Part shown: in pieces, positions 4,566 to 12,535 of the stretch
Layout: each line of letters begins with the position of its first letter
How positions within the stretch are numbered: the first letter of the stretch is position 1
Assembly (NCBI GenBank): GCA_028711675.1
Contig: JAQTRT010000044.1
Location: 1-14,652, forward strand
Length of the DNA stretch: 14,652 bases
Direction: 5' to 3'
Source: a bacterium
GTDB lineage: Bacteria > Spirochaetota > JAHITG01
Program-made: the position numbers and the translations under genes
Notes under the pieces: generated by a model
What the model was told of the DNA's origin: nothing
Databases searched by the model: none
Seen by the model: the letters and a program-made list of their open reading frames with translations, nothing else

Positions 4566-7457
4566 ATGATTAATTTCTTTCTGAGAATGATATTCGGCAC
4601 AAAGACCGAACGGGACATTAAAGCCCTGCAGCCCGTCATTGATAAGATAAACTCCCATGAAGCCGTAATAAGGAACCTGACCGATGAACAGCTCGCAGGC
4701 TGTACCCATGAATTTAAAAAAAGGCTCAAGGAAGGGGAAAGCCTGGATGACCTGCTTCCTGAAGCTTTCAGCGTGGTCAGAGAGACAGCCCGCCGGCTCC
4801 TGGGAGAACGTCCTTTTGACGTCCAGCTCACAGGCGGTATCGTCCTGCACAAAGGCAAGATAGCCGAGATGAAGACCGGAGAAGGAAAGACCCTTTCCTC
4901 CACACTGCCGGCTTACCTCAACGCCCTGTCAGGAAAAGGTGTTCATATCGTCACGGTGAACGATTATCTGGCCAAGAGGGACCGTGAATGGATGGGGCCC
5001 ATCTTTGAATTCCTCGGGCTCAGCGTAGGCGTTATCCAGCATGATATGGCCCTGGAGCATAAACAGCAGGCGTATAACTGCGACATCACGTACGGGACTA
5101 ACAATGAATTCGGCTTTGATTATCTGCGGGACAACATGATCCCTCATAAGAACTTCAAGATGCAGAGGGAGCTGAATTACTGCATCATCGACGAAGTGGA
5201 CAGTATCCTCATTGATGAGGCCAGGACACCCCTTATCATCTCAGGGCCGGCCGAGGAATCAACGGATAAATACTATGAGGTGAACCGCATTATCCGCGCG
5301 CTGAAAAAGGACGAGGATTTCGAACTGGAAGAGAAGTCCAAATCCGCATACCTGACGGAAAAAGGCATCACGCACGCCGAATCCCTTATGAAAATCGATA
5401 ATATTTTTACTACTAAAAATATCGAGATCCAGCATCTTCTCAGCCAGTCCATCCGGGCCCATTTCCTCTTTAAACGTGACGTGGACTACATGATCAAGGA
5501 CGGGAAAGTGGTCATTGTGGATGAGTTCACGGGACGCATCATGCCGGGCCGCAGATGGAGCGACGGCCTTCATCAGGCCATCGAAGCCAAAGAAAACGTG
5601 ATCATCGAAGCCGAGAACCAGACCCTGGCCACCATCACATTCCAGAATTTTTTCAAATTATACAAAAAAATAAGCGGCATGACCGGAACGGCGGAGACAG
5701 AAGCCAATGAGTTCATGGAGATCTATAAACTGGACGTGGTCGTCATTCCTACCAATATGCCAATGGTGAGGCTGGACCACCAGGACCAGATCTACCGTAC
5801 CTTCAAAGAAAAGATCAACGCTATGGTCAAAGAGATCGAGGACAGGAACAAGCTGGGCCAGCCTATCCTGGTGGGTACGGTCTCCATCGAAAAATCCGAG
5901 ATCATCAGCAGGGAACTGAAACGCCGGAATATCCTGCATCAGGTCCTGAACGCCAAGTATCATGAAAAAGAGGCTCAGATCATCAAACAGGCCGGAAAAA
6001 AAGGGACGGTCACCATTGCCACGAACATGGCGGGAAGAGGAACGGATATCGTCCTGGGCGGTTATCCCGATTTCAAGGAAGAGCTGCAGGAGAACATTTC
6101 GGTCTCATCGGAGCTCACAAAAAGTTTCCACCAATACATCGTACTCGGGGACCTTGAACAGGCCGGGAACCTCATCGAGGAATTCAAAGGCCAGGAAAAG
6201 GATAAGGCCCTTTCGGTCCTCTGCAAACTGGCGCTGAAACAGCATAATTTCACGGTGGCCGACGGATCTATCGACAGGATCAGCCTGGAATCCCTGAAAA
6301 AGGAGATCAGAGGCCTTTCCATCCGCGTCAAGGCCTGGAAGGAAGAAAACGAAGAAGTAAAGAACCTGGGCGGGCTCCATATCGTAGGTACTGAAAGGCA
6401 TGAAGCCAGGAGAATCGACAACCAGCTGAGGGGGCGCAGCGGCCGGCAGGGGGATGACGGTTCTTCCCGGTTCTTTATCTGCCTGGAAGACGACCTGATG
6501 CGCATCTTCGGCTCGGACCGGATCAGCAATGTCATGCAGAGACTCGGTTTGAAAGAGGGCGAGGCCATCGAACACCCCTGGATATCGAAAGCCATTGAGA
6601 ACGCCCAGAAGAAAGTCGAGGACAGGAACTTTGAGATCAGAAAGCACCTCTTGAAATACGACAACGTCATGAACGTCCAGCGAACGTTCGTTTACCGGAA
6701 GAGGAACGAGATACTGGACGAGGCAAATTTAAAAGAAGAGATCAAGGATTCTTTAAAAGAAATCATCTATAATAAGACGGAACAATACTGCGAAGCTAAG
6801 AACGATCCGGACCACTGGGATATGGAGAACCTGAATAAATTCCTTTTTGCCACCTTCGGCATGAAAACGGACGGAGAGGCCGGGAACCTGAAGAACCTCA
6901 CACGGGACGAGTTCAACCAGATGCTCTATGAAAAACTTCTGAAGATCTACGAGGGAAAGGAAGTCCAGATCACAGCCGACCTGACGAGGCAGATCGAACG
7001 CGCCATCATGCTCCAGATCATCGACACGAAATGGAAAGAACACCTTTACGCCATGGACCATCTCAAAGAAGGTATCAGCTGGAGAGCTTACGGTGAACGC
7101 GATCCTCTGGTCGAATATAAATTCGAAGGATTCCGTATCTTCGAGGAACTGGTGGGACAGATAAAACAAAACTCACTGGAAATGCTCTTCAAACTCGACC
7201 CGGAAGCCATCCGGCAGGAGATGAGCCGGGCCATGGCCCTGGAGATGAGCCAGGCCAGGATGGGAAAAGAGATCCATTCTGAATACGGCCAGTTTGATGC
7301 GTTACGGGCGGAAGCACAGGAAACGCAAAATCAGGGAATGATGCCCCAACCCCAGCAGCAGGTAAGACGTTCGCATGAAAAGATAGGCCGGAACGATCCG
7401 TGCTGGTGCGGGAGCGGGAAAAAATTTAAACACTGTCATGGCAATCTCGATCAATAA
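4566..7457 (+). CDS. secA: Preprotein translocase ATPase SecA
   Basis: SecA is the cytosolic motor that pushes unfolded secretory proteins through SecYEG. The protein has 963 residues (E. coli 901, Bacillus subtilis 841). Visible are the N-terminal FGTKTERDIKALQP segment, Walker A MKTGEGKT (102-109), HIVTVNDYLAKRD, the DEAD-type box DEVDSILIDEART (from 209), the preprotein-binding region, NMAGRGTDIVLGG, GGLHIVGTERHEARRIDNQLRGRSGRQGDDGSSRF, the helical scaffold, and a complete C-terminal zinc motif with C946, C948, C957 and H958. A segment of about 100 residues separates LGG (about 496) from GGLHIVG (about 602); it is roughly 40 in E. coli, so there is an extra helical insertion. The ATG at 4566 has no Shine-Dalgarno; an in-frame ATG at 4587 would remove the family-typical first residues. 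The last 20 bases overlap the TPR gene. Confidence 0.98.
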   Translation: MINFFLRMIFGTKTERDIKALQPVIDKINSHEAVIRNLTDEQLAGCTHEFKKRLKEGESLDDLLPEAFSVVRETARRLLGERPFDVQLTGGIVLHKGKIAEMKTGEGKTLSSTLPAYLNALSGKGVHIVTVNDYLAKRDREWMGPIFEFLGLSVGVIQHDMALEHKQQAYNCDITYGTNNEFGFDYLRDNMIPHKNFKMQRELNYCIIDEVDSILIDEARTPLIISGPAEESTDKYYEVNRIIRALKKDEDFELEEKSKSAYLTEKGITHAESLMKIDNIFTTKNIEIQHLLSQSIRAHFLFKRDVDYMIKDGKVVIVDEFTGRIMPGRRWSDGLHQAIEAKENVIIEAENQTLATITFQNFFKLYKKISGMTGTAETEANEFMEIYKLDVVVIPTNMPMVRLDHQDQIYRTFKEKINAMVKEIEDRNKLGQPILVGTVSIEKSEIISRELKRRNILHQVLNAKYHEKEAQIIKQAGKKGTVTIATNMAGRGTDIVLGGYPDFKEELQENISVSSELTKSFHQYIVLGDLEQAGNLIEEFKGQEKDKALSVLCKLALKQHNFTVADGSIDRISLESLKKEIRGLSIRVKAWKEENEEVKNLGGLHIVGTERHEARRIDNQLRGRSGRQGDDGSSRFFICLEDDLMRIFGSDRISNVMQRLGLKEGEAIEHPWISKAIENAQKKVEDRNFEIRKHLLKYDNVMNVQRTFVYRKRNEILDEANLKEEIKDSLKEIIYNKTEQYCEAKNDPDHWDMENLNKFLFATFGMKTDGEAGNLKNLTRDEFNQMLYEKLLKIYEGKEVQITADLTRQIERAIMLQIIDTKWKEHLYAMDHLKEGISWRAYGERDPLVEYKFEGFRIFEELVGQIKQNSLEMLFKLDPEAIRQEMSRAMALEMSQARMGKEIHSEYGQFDALRAEAQETQNQGMMPQPQQQVRRSHEKIGRNDPCWCGSGKKFKHCHGNLDQ

Positions 7458-9369
7458 ACATTTCATTATATTATTCTCGTTCTCCCTGCTTCTTTACCAT
7501 TGCTCAACTTTTAACGGCTCCTCCCGGGCCGGAGAACAAGCCGCTCCCGGCGGGGAGAACAAATACGACCTGTACAGCCGGGGGTTCCAGGAAGAAAACA
7601 GCGGGAACATGGAGAAGGCTGTATATTATCTGAAAAAAGCCTATGCTCTTGACCCTTCACCGGAAATCGCCAGGGAACTCTCCTCCTGTTATCTGCAAAT
7701 AAGTGATTTCACCAATGCAGAATATTATCTTGCGGACAGCATCCGGCGCAACCCGGACAATACGGAACTGCGTTTTTCCCTGTCGGACGTGTATCTTCTG
7801 CAGAAGGACAATCAGAAAGCACTGGATACACTGGACCAGATCATCCTCCTCAGCAATACTAACCTGCAGGCGTATTTTAAGATCGCATCCATTTATCACG
7901 ATGACAGTAACTACAATAAAGCCATCACTTACTACAAGAAAGTACTGGACCTGAACGAAAATTATTCCGATGCGCTCTTTAACCTGGGCAACATCTATTT
8001 TAACCTGGGGGAAAAGAGGACAGCCAAGTTTTACTTTAAAAAGATACTCGATCTGAACAACGACGACCTGGAATCCAAGTTCATATACGCTTACCTGCTC
8101 AATCTCACCGGAGAGTACCAGGCCAGCCTGAAGCTGTACCAGGAGCTTTACCAGTCATTGCCCAGCAACGAATCCCTGGTGAAACACATGGCGGAAGTGT
8201 ATTATCTCATGGACGACAGGGAGAATTCCCTGAAATACGTGGAGATGCTCCTCCAGCCCGACAAGGTCAAGAAGGAAGAGACCGATATTTATAAGGCCAT
8301 CCATTATGAATTAAAAGGGGAGCAGCAGAAGGCCAGGAACCTGTTCCAGTCCATCATCCGCAAGGACGAGAACGACCTGCTGGCCCATTACGGCCTCTAT
8401 AAAATACACCTCCATAATAACAACTACGCCCAGCTGAAGAACACCCTGATCACCCTGGGCAAGATCTTTTACGGCAACGAGAACTTCACGGAAGCCATCC
8501 GGTTCTTCAACAAACATAAAAAGCTCGCGCCGGGCAACATCTCTGTATATTCCTACCTGAGTATCATCTATGAAACGCTTGAAAAATACGACCTGGCCAT
8601 CCAGGAACTGCGGAACGCCCTGAAGATCAAGAACAACGATGTCAAGCTGAACTATCACCTTGGTATCCTGATGGAGGAAAAAAAGGACTTCCCCAATGCC
8701 ATCAGACAATTCGAAAAAACCGTCAGTTTCGACAGGAAATTCCTCTCCGGCTACATCCGTCTCGGCTATATGTATAATTCACTCGATAACAATAATAAAT
8801 CCATCCACATTCTGAAAAAAGGTCTGAATGAACTACCGGAGGAACCGGACCTTTATCTCATGCTGGGAATAAGCTATATCAAGGATAAACAGTTCACCAA
8901 TGCCATCGCCACATTAAAAAAAGGATTGGATTACAATGACAAGGATGTGCTCCTTTATTTCAACCTGGCCAATGCGTATGACGGAAACAAGGATAAAGAA
9001 GGAGCTGTCCGCATTCTAAAGAAGTGCCTGGAATTGAACCCGGATGATCCGGAAATTTCCAATTATCTGGCGTATCTTTATTCCGAACTGAACACTAATC
9101 TCACCGAAGCCCGTGACCTGATACAGTTCTCCCTGGCCGAGGACAGGAATAATTTTGCCTACCTGGACACAGCGGGCTGGATCTATTACCGTCTCAATGA
9201 CATAGGAAAAGCCAGGGATTATCTGGAAAGGTCAAAGGAGAGCATGGAGAAAGAGGAAAAATACGACTCTGTGGTCTACGAACACCTGGTGGAAATATAC
9301 CAGAAACTGAACGACGGGGAAAAGACAAAGCTTTATCAGAAAAAGATAAGAAATGAAAACGAAAAATAG
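7438..9369 (+). CDS. TPR-repeat protein, probable lipoprotein
   Basis: This 643-residue protein has a basic-hydrophobic N-terminus (MAISINKHFIILFSFSLLLYHCSTF) followed by about fifteen tetratricopeptide repeats, such as SDALFNLGNIYFNLGEKRTAKFYFKKIL. The last repeats include NYLAYLYSELNTNLTEARDLIQFSL and AYLDTAGWIYYRLNDIGKARDYLERS, a pattern common in bacterial envelope TPR proteins. A possible lipobox ends at C22, but histidine at -1 is not canonical, so lipidation is only likely. TPR proteins scaffold protein complexes; no specific function can be assigned. The ATG lies 20 bases inside the end of secA with no nearby Shine-Dalgarno, which suggests coupled translation. Its sequence after the leader is rich in Lys, Asn, Tyr and Asp. 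purA follows after 31 bases. Confidence 0.88.
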   Translation: MAISINKHFIILFSFSLLLYHCSTFNGSSRAGEQAAPGGENKYDLYSRGFQEENSGNMEKAVYYLKKAYALDPSPEIARELSSCYLQISDFTNAEYYLADSIRRNPDNTELRFSLSDVYLLQKDNQKALDTLDQIILLSNTNLQAYFKIASIYHDDSNYNKAITYYKKVLDLNENYSDALFNLGNIYFNLGEKRTAKFYFKKILDLNNDDLESKFIYAYLLNLTGEYQASLKLYQELYQSLPSNESLVKHMAEVYYLMDDRENSLKYVEMLLQPDKVKKEETDIYKAIHYELKGEQQKARNLFQSIIRKDENDLLAHYGLYKIHLHNNNYAQLKNTLITLGKIFYGNENFTEAIRFFNKHKKLAPGNISVYSYLSIIYETLEKYDLAIQELRNALKIKNNDVKLNYHLGILMEEKKDFPNAIRQFEKTVSFDRKFLSGYIRLGYMYNSLDNNNKSIHILKKGLNELPEEPDLYLMLGISYIKDKQFTNAIATLKKGLDYNDKDVLLYFNLANAYDGNKDKEGAVRILKKCLELNPDDPEISNYLAYLYSELNTNLTEARDLIQFSLAEDRNNFAYLDTAGWIYYRLNDIGKARDYLERSKESMEKEEKYDSVVYEHLVEIYQKLNDGEKTKLYQKKIRNENEK

Positions 9370-9400
9370 GCAGAATAATCCAGTTTAACGGAGTTAACCT

Positions 9401-10687
9401 ATGAGCACGATTGTCATTATGGGCACGCAATGGGGCGACGAAGGAAAAGGCAAGATCACCAACCTCCTGGCCCGGGACGCTGATTATATCGTCCGGTACC
9501 AGGGCGGGAACAACGCCGGCCACACCATCTACATCGGCCCGGAAAAATACGTTTTCCACCTCCTGCCGTCCGGCATCATCGAGAAGAACAAGAAATGCGT
9601 GCTGGGCAACGGTGTGGTGATCGACCCGACGGCCCTGATCGAGGAGATCAATCTTCTGCGCGAAAGGCAGATCAGCGTGAATAAGCGCCTTTTCATCAGT
9701 GAGAACGCCCATATCGTCCTCTCTTACCATAAGCTCATCGACGCGGACCGGGAAGACTCTAAAGTGAAGATCGGAACCACTAAAAGAGGCATCGGACCGG
9801 CCTATGAGGATAAGTATGCCCGGATCGGCATCCGTGCCGTGGATTACACCAATGACGAGGTATTCCTGAAACTTCTGGATAATAACCTGGTGGAAAAGGA
9901 GAAGACCATCTCCAAATATACCAGCATCGAGAAATTAAGGAATGAGATACTCTGGCAAAGGGACAAGATCCTCCCGGAATTCAAGCAGTACGTCAGCAAC
10001 ATCACGCTGCTCCTTAATTCCGAGATCAAGAAAAAAAAGAACATTTTATTCGAGGGCGCCCAGGGGATCATGCTGGATGTGGATTTCGGCACATACCCTT
10101 ACGTGACCTCGTCCAATCCGTCTGTCGGAGGTGTGGTGATCGGTACCGGCATACCTGCTTCCAAGATCGGCAAGGTCATCGGCATCACCAAGGCATACAC
10201 CACCAGGGTCGGGGAAGGGCCTTTTCCCACGGAGCTTTTTGACAGCACCGGCGATCTCCTGAGAAAAGAAGGGAATGAGTTCGGCGCTACGACGGGCCGG
10301 CCCAGGCGCTGCGGCTGGCTGGACCTGATCGTTGTGAAATACTCCACCATCATCAACGGCATCTCTTCCATCGCCCTGACTAAAGTGGATGTTCTCAATA
10401 AATTCAAGGAGATCAAGGTCTGCACGGCCTATCAGTACAAGAACAGCAAACTGAAGTCTTTCCCCCTGGACCGCACGGTCATCAGGAACATTACGCCTGT
10501 TTACAAAACACTGAAAGGCTGGAACAGAGACGTGAACGATATCACGGAATACCGGAAATTCCCCGCTGAATTAAAAGATTATATCAAGTTCATGGAAGAT
10601 TATCTCGATCTGCCGGTCAGCCTTCTCTCCATCGGCAAGGAAAGGATGGAGTCCATCGTGATCAAGCAAAAGGAGATTTCGTTTTAA
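9401..10687 (+). CDS. purA: Adenylosuccinate synthetase
   Basis: PurA catalyses the GTP-dependent condensation of IMP and aspartate to adenylosuccinate, the first committed step to AMP. The 428-residue length matches the family. The N-terminal GTP-binding loop QWGDEGKGK carries catalytic D13 (residues 10-18), and GGNNAGHT (35-42) carries catalytic H41. Further motifs are GTTKRGIGPAYEDKYARIGIR, FEGAQGIMLDVDFGTYPYVTSSNP and GATTGRPRRCGWLDL, with the KVDVL guanine-recognition segment after it. The ATG at 9401 has GGAG seven bases upstream. It is probably cotranscribed with secA and the TPR gene and converges on rpmE. No clear terminator hairpin is seen in the 26-base gap between them. Confidence 0.98.
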   Translation: MSTIVIMGTQWGDEGKGKITNLLARDADYIVRYQGGNNAGHTIYIGPEKYVFHLLPSGIIEKNKKCVLGNGVVIDPTALIEEINLLRERQISVNKRLFISENAHIVLSYHKLIDADREDSKVKIGTTKRGIGPAYEDKYARIGIRAVDYTNDEVFLKLLDNNLVEKEKTISKYTSIEKLRNEILWQRDKILPEFKQYVSNITLLLNSEIKKKKNILFEGAQGIMLDVDFGTYPYVTSSNPSVGGVVIGTGIPASKIGKVIGITKAYTTRVGEGPFPTELFDSTGDLLRKEGNEFGATTGRPRRCGWLDLIVVKYSTIINGISSIALTKVDVLNKFKEIKVCTAYQYKNSKLKSFPLDRTVIRNITPVYKTLKGWNRDVNDITEYRKFPAELKDYIKFMEDYLDLPVSLLSIGKERMESIVIKQKEISF

Positions 10688-10713
10688 GGGAAGCCGTACC
10701 AAAGTTGATAAGA

Positions 10714-10914
10714 TTATTTTACGTTATATTTCTTCTTAAACTTCTCGACCCGGCCTGAAGCAGCCGCGGTCTTCCTCTTCCCGGTATAGAAAGGATGGCA
10801 CGCGGAGCAGATTTCCACGTGAATATCCTTTGCCGTTGACCGTGTATGGATCACATTACCGCAAGCGCAGGTAATGGTCGTGTCAAAGTATTTGGGGTGA
10901 ATTCCTGCTTTCAT
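10714..10914 (-). CDS. rpmE: 50S ribosomal protein L31 (zinc-binding type)
   Basis: This 66-residue protein starts MKAGIHPKYFDTTITCACGN and ends VEKFKKKYNVK. C16, C18, C36 and C39 form the zinc site of the C+ form of L31, and EICSACHPFYTGKRK is the family hallmark. L31 sits at the subunit interface, bridging the central protuberance to the 30S head. In many bacteria the zinc form is replaced by a zinc-free paralogue under zinc starvation; no paralogue is in this window. The ATG at 10914 has AGGAG nine bases upstream. It follows the CsgG-like gene after 35 bases on the same strand and may share its promoter. Confidence 0.97.
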   Translation of the reverse strand: MKAGIHPKYFDTTITCACGNVIHTRSTAKDIHVEICSACHPFYTGKRKTAAASGRVEKFKKKYNVK

Positions 10915-10949
10915 TTATTCTCTCTCCTGTTAAAATGATTTCAAAGGGT

Positions 10950-12350
10950 TTAATGGAACAGGGCCTGCAGATCGAGCGCCCATCCCACCCGGATCTCGGA
11001 TCCGTGATAAATATCGGTCACGGTTGATTCATAAGTGCTGGTATATGATCCATAGGAAGTGGTATAAGTATACGAATAGGTCTGTGCCGTTACCAGGGCC
11101 TGCAGGTTGTAATTGATCAGGGCATACAGGCCTAACCGGTTGAACATGATACCGAACCCTAACTCTCCGCCAAAGGAAAGGGTCAGGGGTATGTCCGATG
11201 TAGTGACACCTACATCCGGCTGGTATTTGATAAAGGCCATGTTAAAATCCATATCCACGAAAACGCCGATGGGCGAGGTCCCGCCTCCGCCGGCGCCGCA
11301 GCATCCTTTATTCCCCATAAGGCCGATCCTTCCGCCGACCCCGAACCCGGGTCCTGTATAAGTATCTACTCCCGCAATATCCTTATTATCATACGTTAAC
11401 GTGCGCCAGGCGAAATAAAAAACACCGTAATTAAGGTCACCCGGTTTGGCGAACCGGATACCGATCATCAGGTCCTGAATATTGGCCTGCCAGTCAGCAG
11501 CTTCAACCGTGTAGGTCGAGGTACCCGAACTTTTACCGGTATTGGACTCATAGGTCACGTTGATGGTTGCCCCTTTATCGATCGCCATTTTCTTTCCTGT
11601 GAATCCCAAATAAAGAAGATAAGCATAAGCGCCTATCTTCAGGTTAAGGAACGAAGTCGTACCGCTCTGTTCGACATTCTCGCTCCATGAGTCGCCCGTA
11701 CTGTTTACAGTGTAGATCCGGTTGTATTTCGGCGAAAGTCCCAACTGGATGTCAAGACCAAGCTGCGGATTATTGAATTTCTGTTCCGGTTCCACGACCC
11801 CGCCCTCTTTAGTGGCCACCAGGCCGCCTCTGGAAGGGGATGTCGTAGACCTGTACTCCACTTTCATGCCTGCCAGCTGGGCGGCAATGACCTTCGAAAC
11901 CTCGGACATCTCCTCGACCGTATTGCTGCTTTCCCTTTTTCCCAGTTTGGTCTCGCCTGTCTCCACGTCAACAGCACGGACATTCAGAAAATACTGGGAT
12001 CCGAGCCGGCTCAGGGTACCCACGAGGATAAATTTACAATTCAGGATCTTACCGATCTTGGCTGCTTTCTGCGATTCGGTCAGGCCTGACAGGGACATCT
12101 GCTGTTCCTTGATGATGTCCTGCATGCGGCTCCTCTCGATCACTGTGAATTTTTCCGTATTGATAAGGTCTGTCCTGAGAAAATCAGCCACAGCCTCTGC
12201 CTCATCCGTTGATACGCCTTTGGCTTCCAGGTCCATCACGGCGATCCTCGGTTTTTCAGCTTTATCCTTGTTTTCTTTCTCATCCTCTGCCGAGATACGG
12301 CCGGCCAGGAATAAGCTTAAAATCAATATACTGATAATGGTTTTTTTCAT
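10950..12350 (-). CDS. Secreted CsgG-like protein with beta-rich C-terminal domain
   Basis: This 466-residue protein starts with a Sec signal peptide (MKKTIISILILSLFLAGRISA, cleavage likely before EDEKENKD). Residues about 33-190 resemble CsgG/LpoB-type periplasmic domains: PRIAVMDLEAKGVSTDEAEAVA, then LRTDLINTEKFTVIERSRMQDII and CKFILVGTLSRLGSQYFLNVRAVDVETGE. After a linker, residues about 210-466 alternate short polar and hydrophobic stretches rich in Gly, Thr, Ser and Tyr, ending WALDLQALFH with a C-terminal aromatic region, as in small outer-membrane beta-barrels. A Cys-Cys pair in a glycine run (GNKGCCGAGGGG, about 343-355) and a Ser/Thr/Tyr-rich tract (about 427-450) stand out. A two-domain outer-membrane or periplasmic protein is inferred; the function is unknown. 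The ATG at 12350 has AAGGAG five bases upstream. Confidence 0.75.
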   Translation of the reverse strand: MKKTIISILILSLFLAGRISAEDEKENKDKAEKPRIAVMDLEAKGVSTDEAEAVADFLRTDLINTEKFTVIERSRMQDIIKEQQMSLSGLTESQKAAKIGKILNCKFILVGTLSRLGSQYFLNVRAVDVETGETKLGKRESSNTVEEMSEVSKVIAAQLAGMKVEYRSTTSPSRGGLVATKEGGVVEPEQKFNNPQLGLDIQLGLSPKYNRIYTVNSTGDSWSENVEQSGTTSFLNLKIGAYAYLLYLGFTGKKMAIDKGATINVTYESNTGKSSGTSTYTVEAADWQANIQDLMIGIRFAKPGDLNYGVFYFAWRTLTYDNKDIAGVDTYTGPGFGVGGRIGLMGNKGCCGAGGGGTSPIGVFVDMDFNMAFIKYQPDVGVTTSDIPLTLSFGGELGFGIMFNRLGLYALINYNLQALVTAQTYSYTYTTSYGSYTSTYESTVTDIYHGSEIRVGWALDLQALFH

Positions 12351-12412
12351 AAAAACTCCTTCTTAATTCTTCTTCATCCCTGTTAATTCCTGATCAATAT
12401 ATTTATTAATGG

Positions 12413-12440
12413 AATATAATAAATAATATTTACATATCAA
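12413..12440 (-). promoter_or_regulatory. Predicted sigma-70-type promoter of the CsgG-like gene
   Basis: Minus strand: TTGATA (-35, 12435-12440) and TATATT (-10, 12413-12418), each five of six consensus bases, spacing 16. The start would be near 12406, leaving a leader of about 55 bases. The surrounding gap (12351-12535) is very AT-rich and includes an A/T-only hairpin (AAAAATC against GATTTTT) near 12465-12480; a CCTTG/CAAGG hairpin after the priA stop is too weak to call a terminator. Confidence 0.6.
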
Positions 12441-12535
12441 GGAAAAATAATTTTTATAATTCAAAAATCAAGATTTTTTTAGTATAAAATTACTCTCTTT
12501 TTCCCCGATCCTTGCGTCAAGGCTGACCCGTTTTA

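Noticed and set aside
6062..6670. Long minus-strand open frames inside secA (up to 202 codons)
   Set aside because: They lie opposite a fully conserved secA, have no ribosome binding sites and show no recognisable protein; they follow from the codon composition of secA.
10688..10713. Bidirectional terminator between purA and rpmE
   Set aside because: The 26-base gap has no inverted repeat that I can find; termination may occur inside the neighbouring gene or be Rho-dependent.
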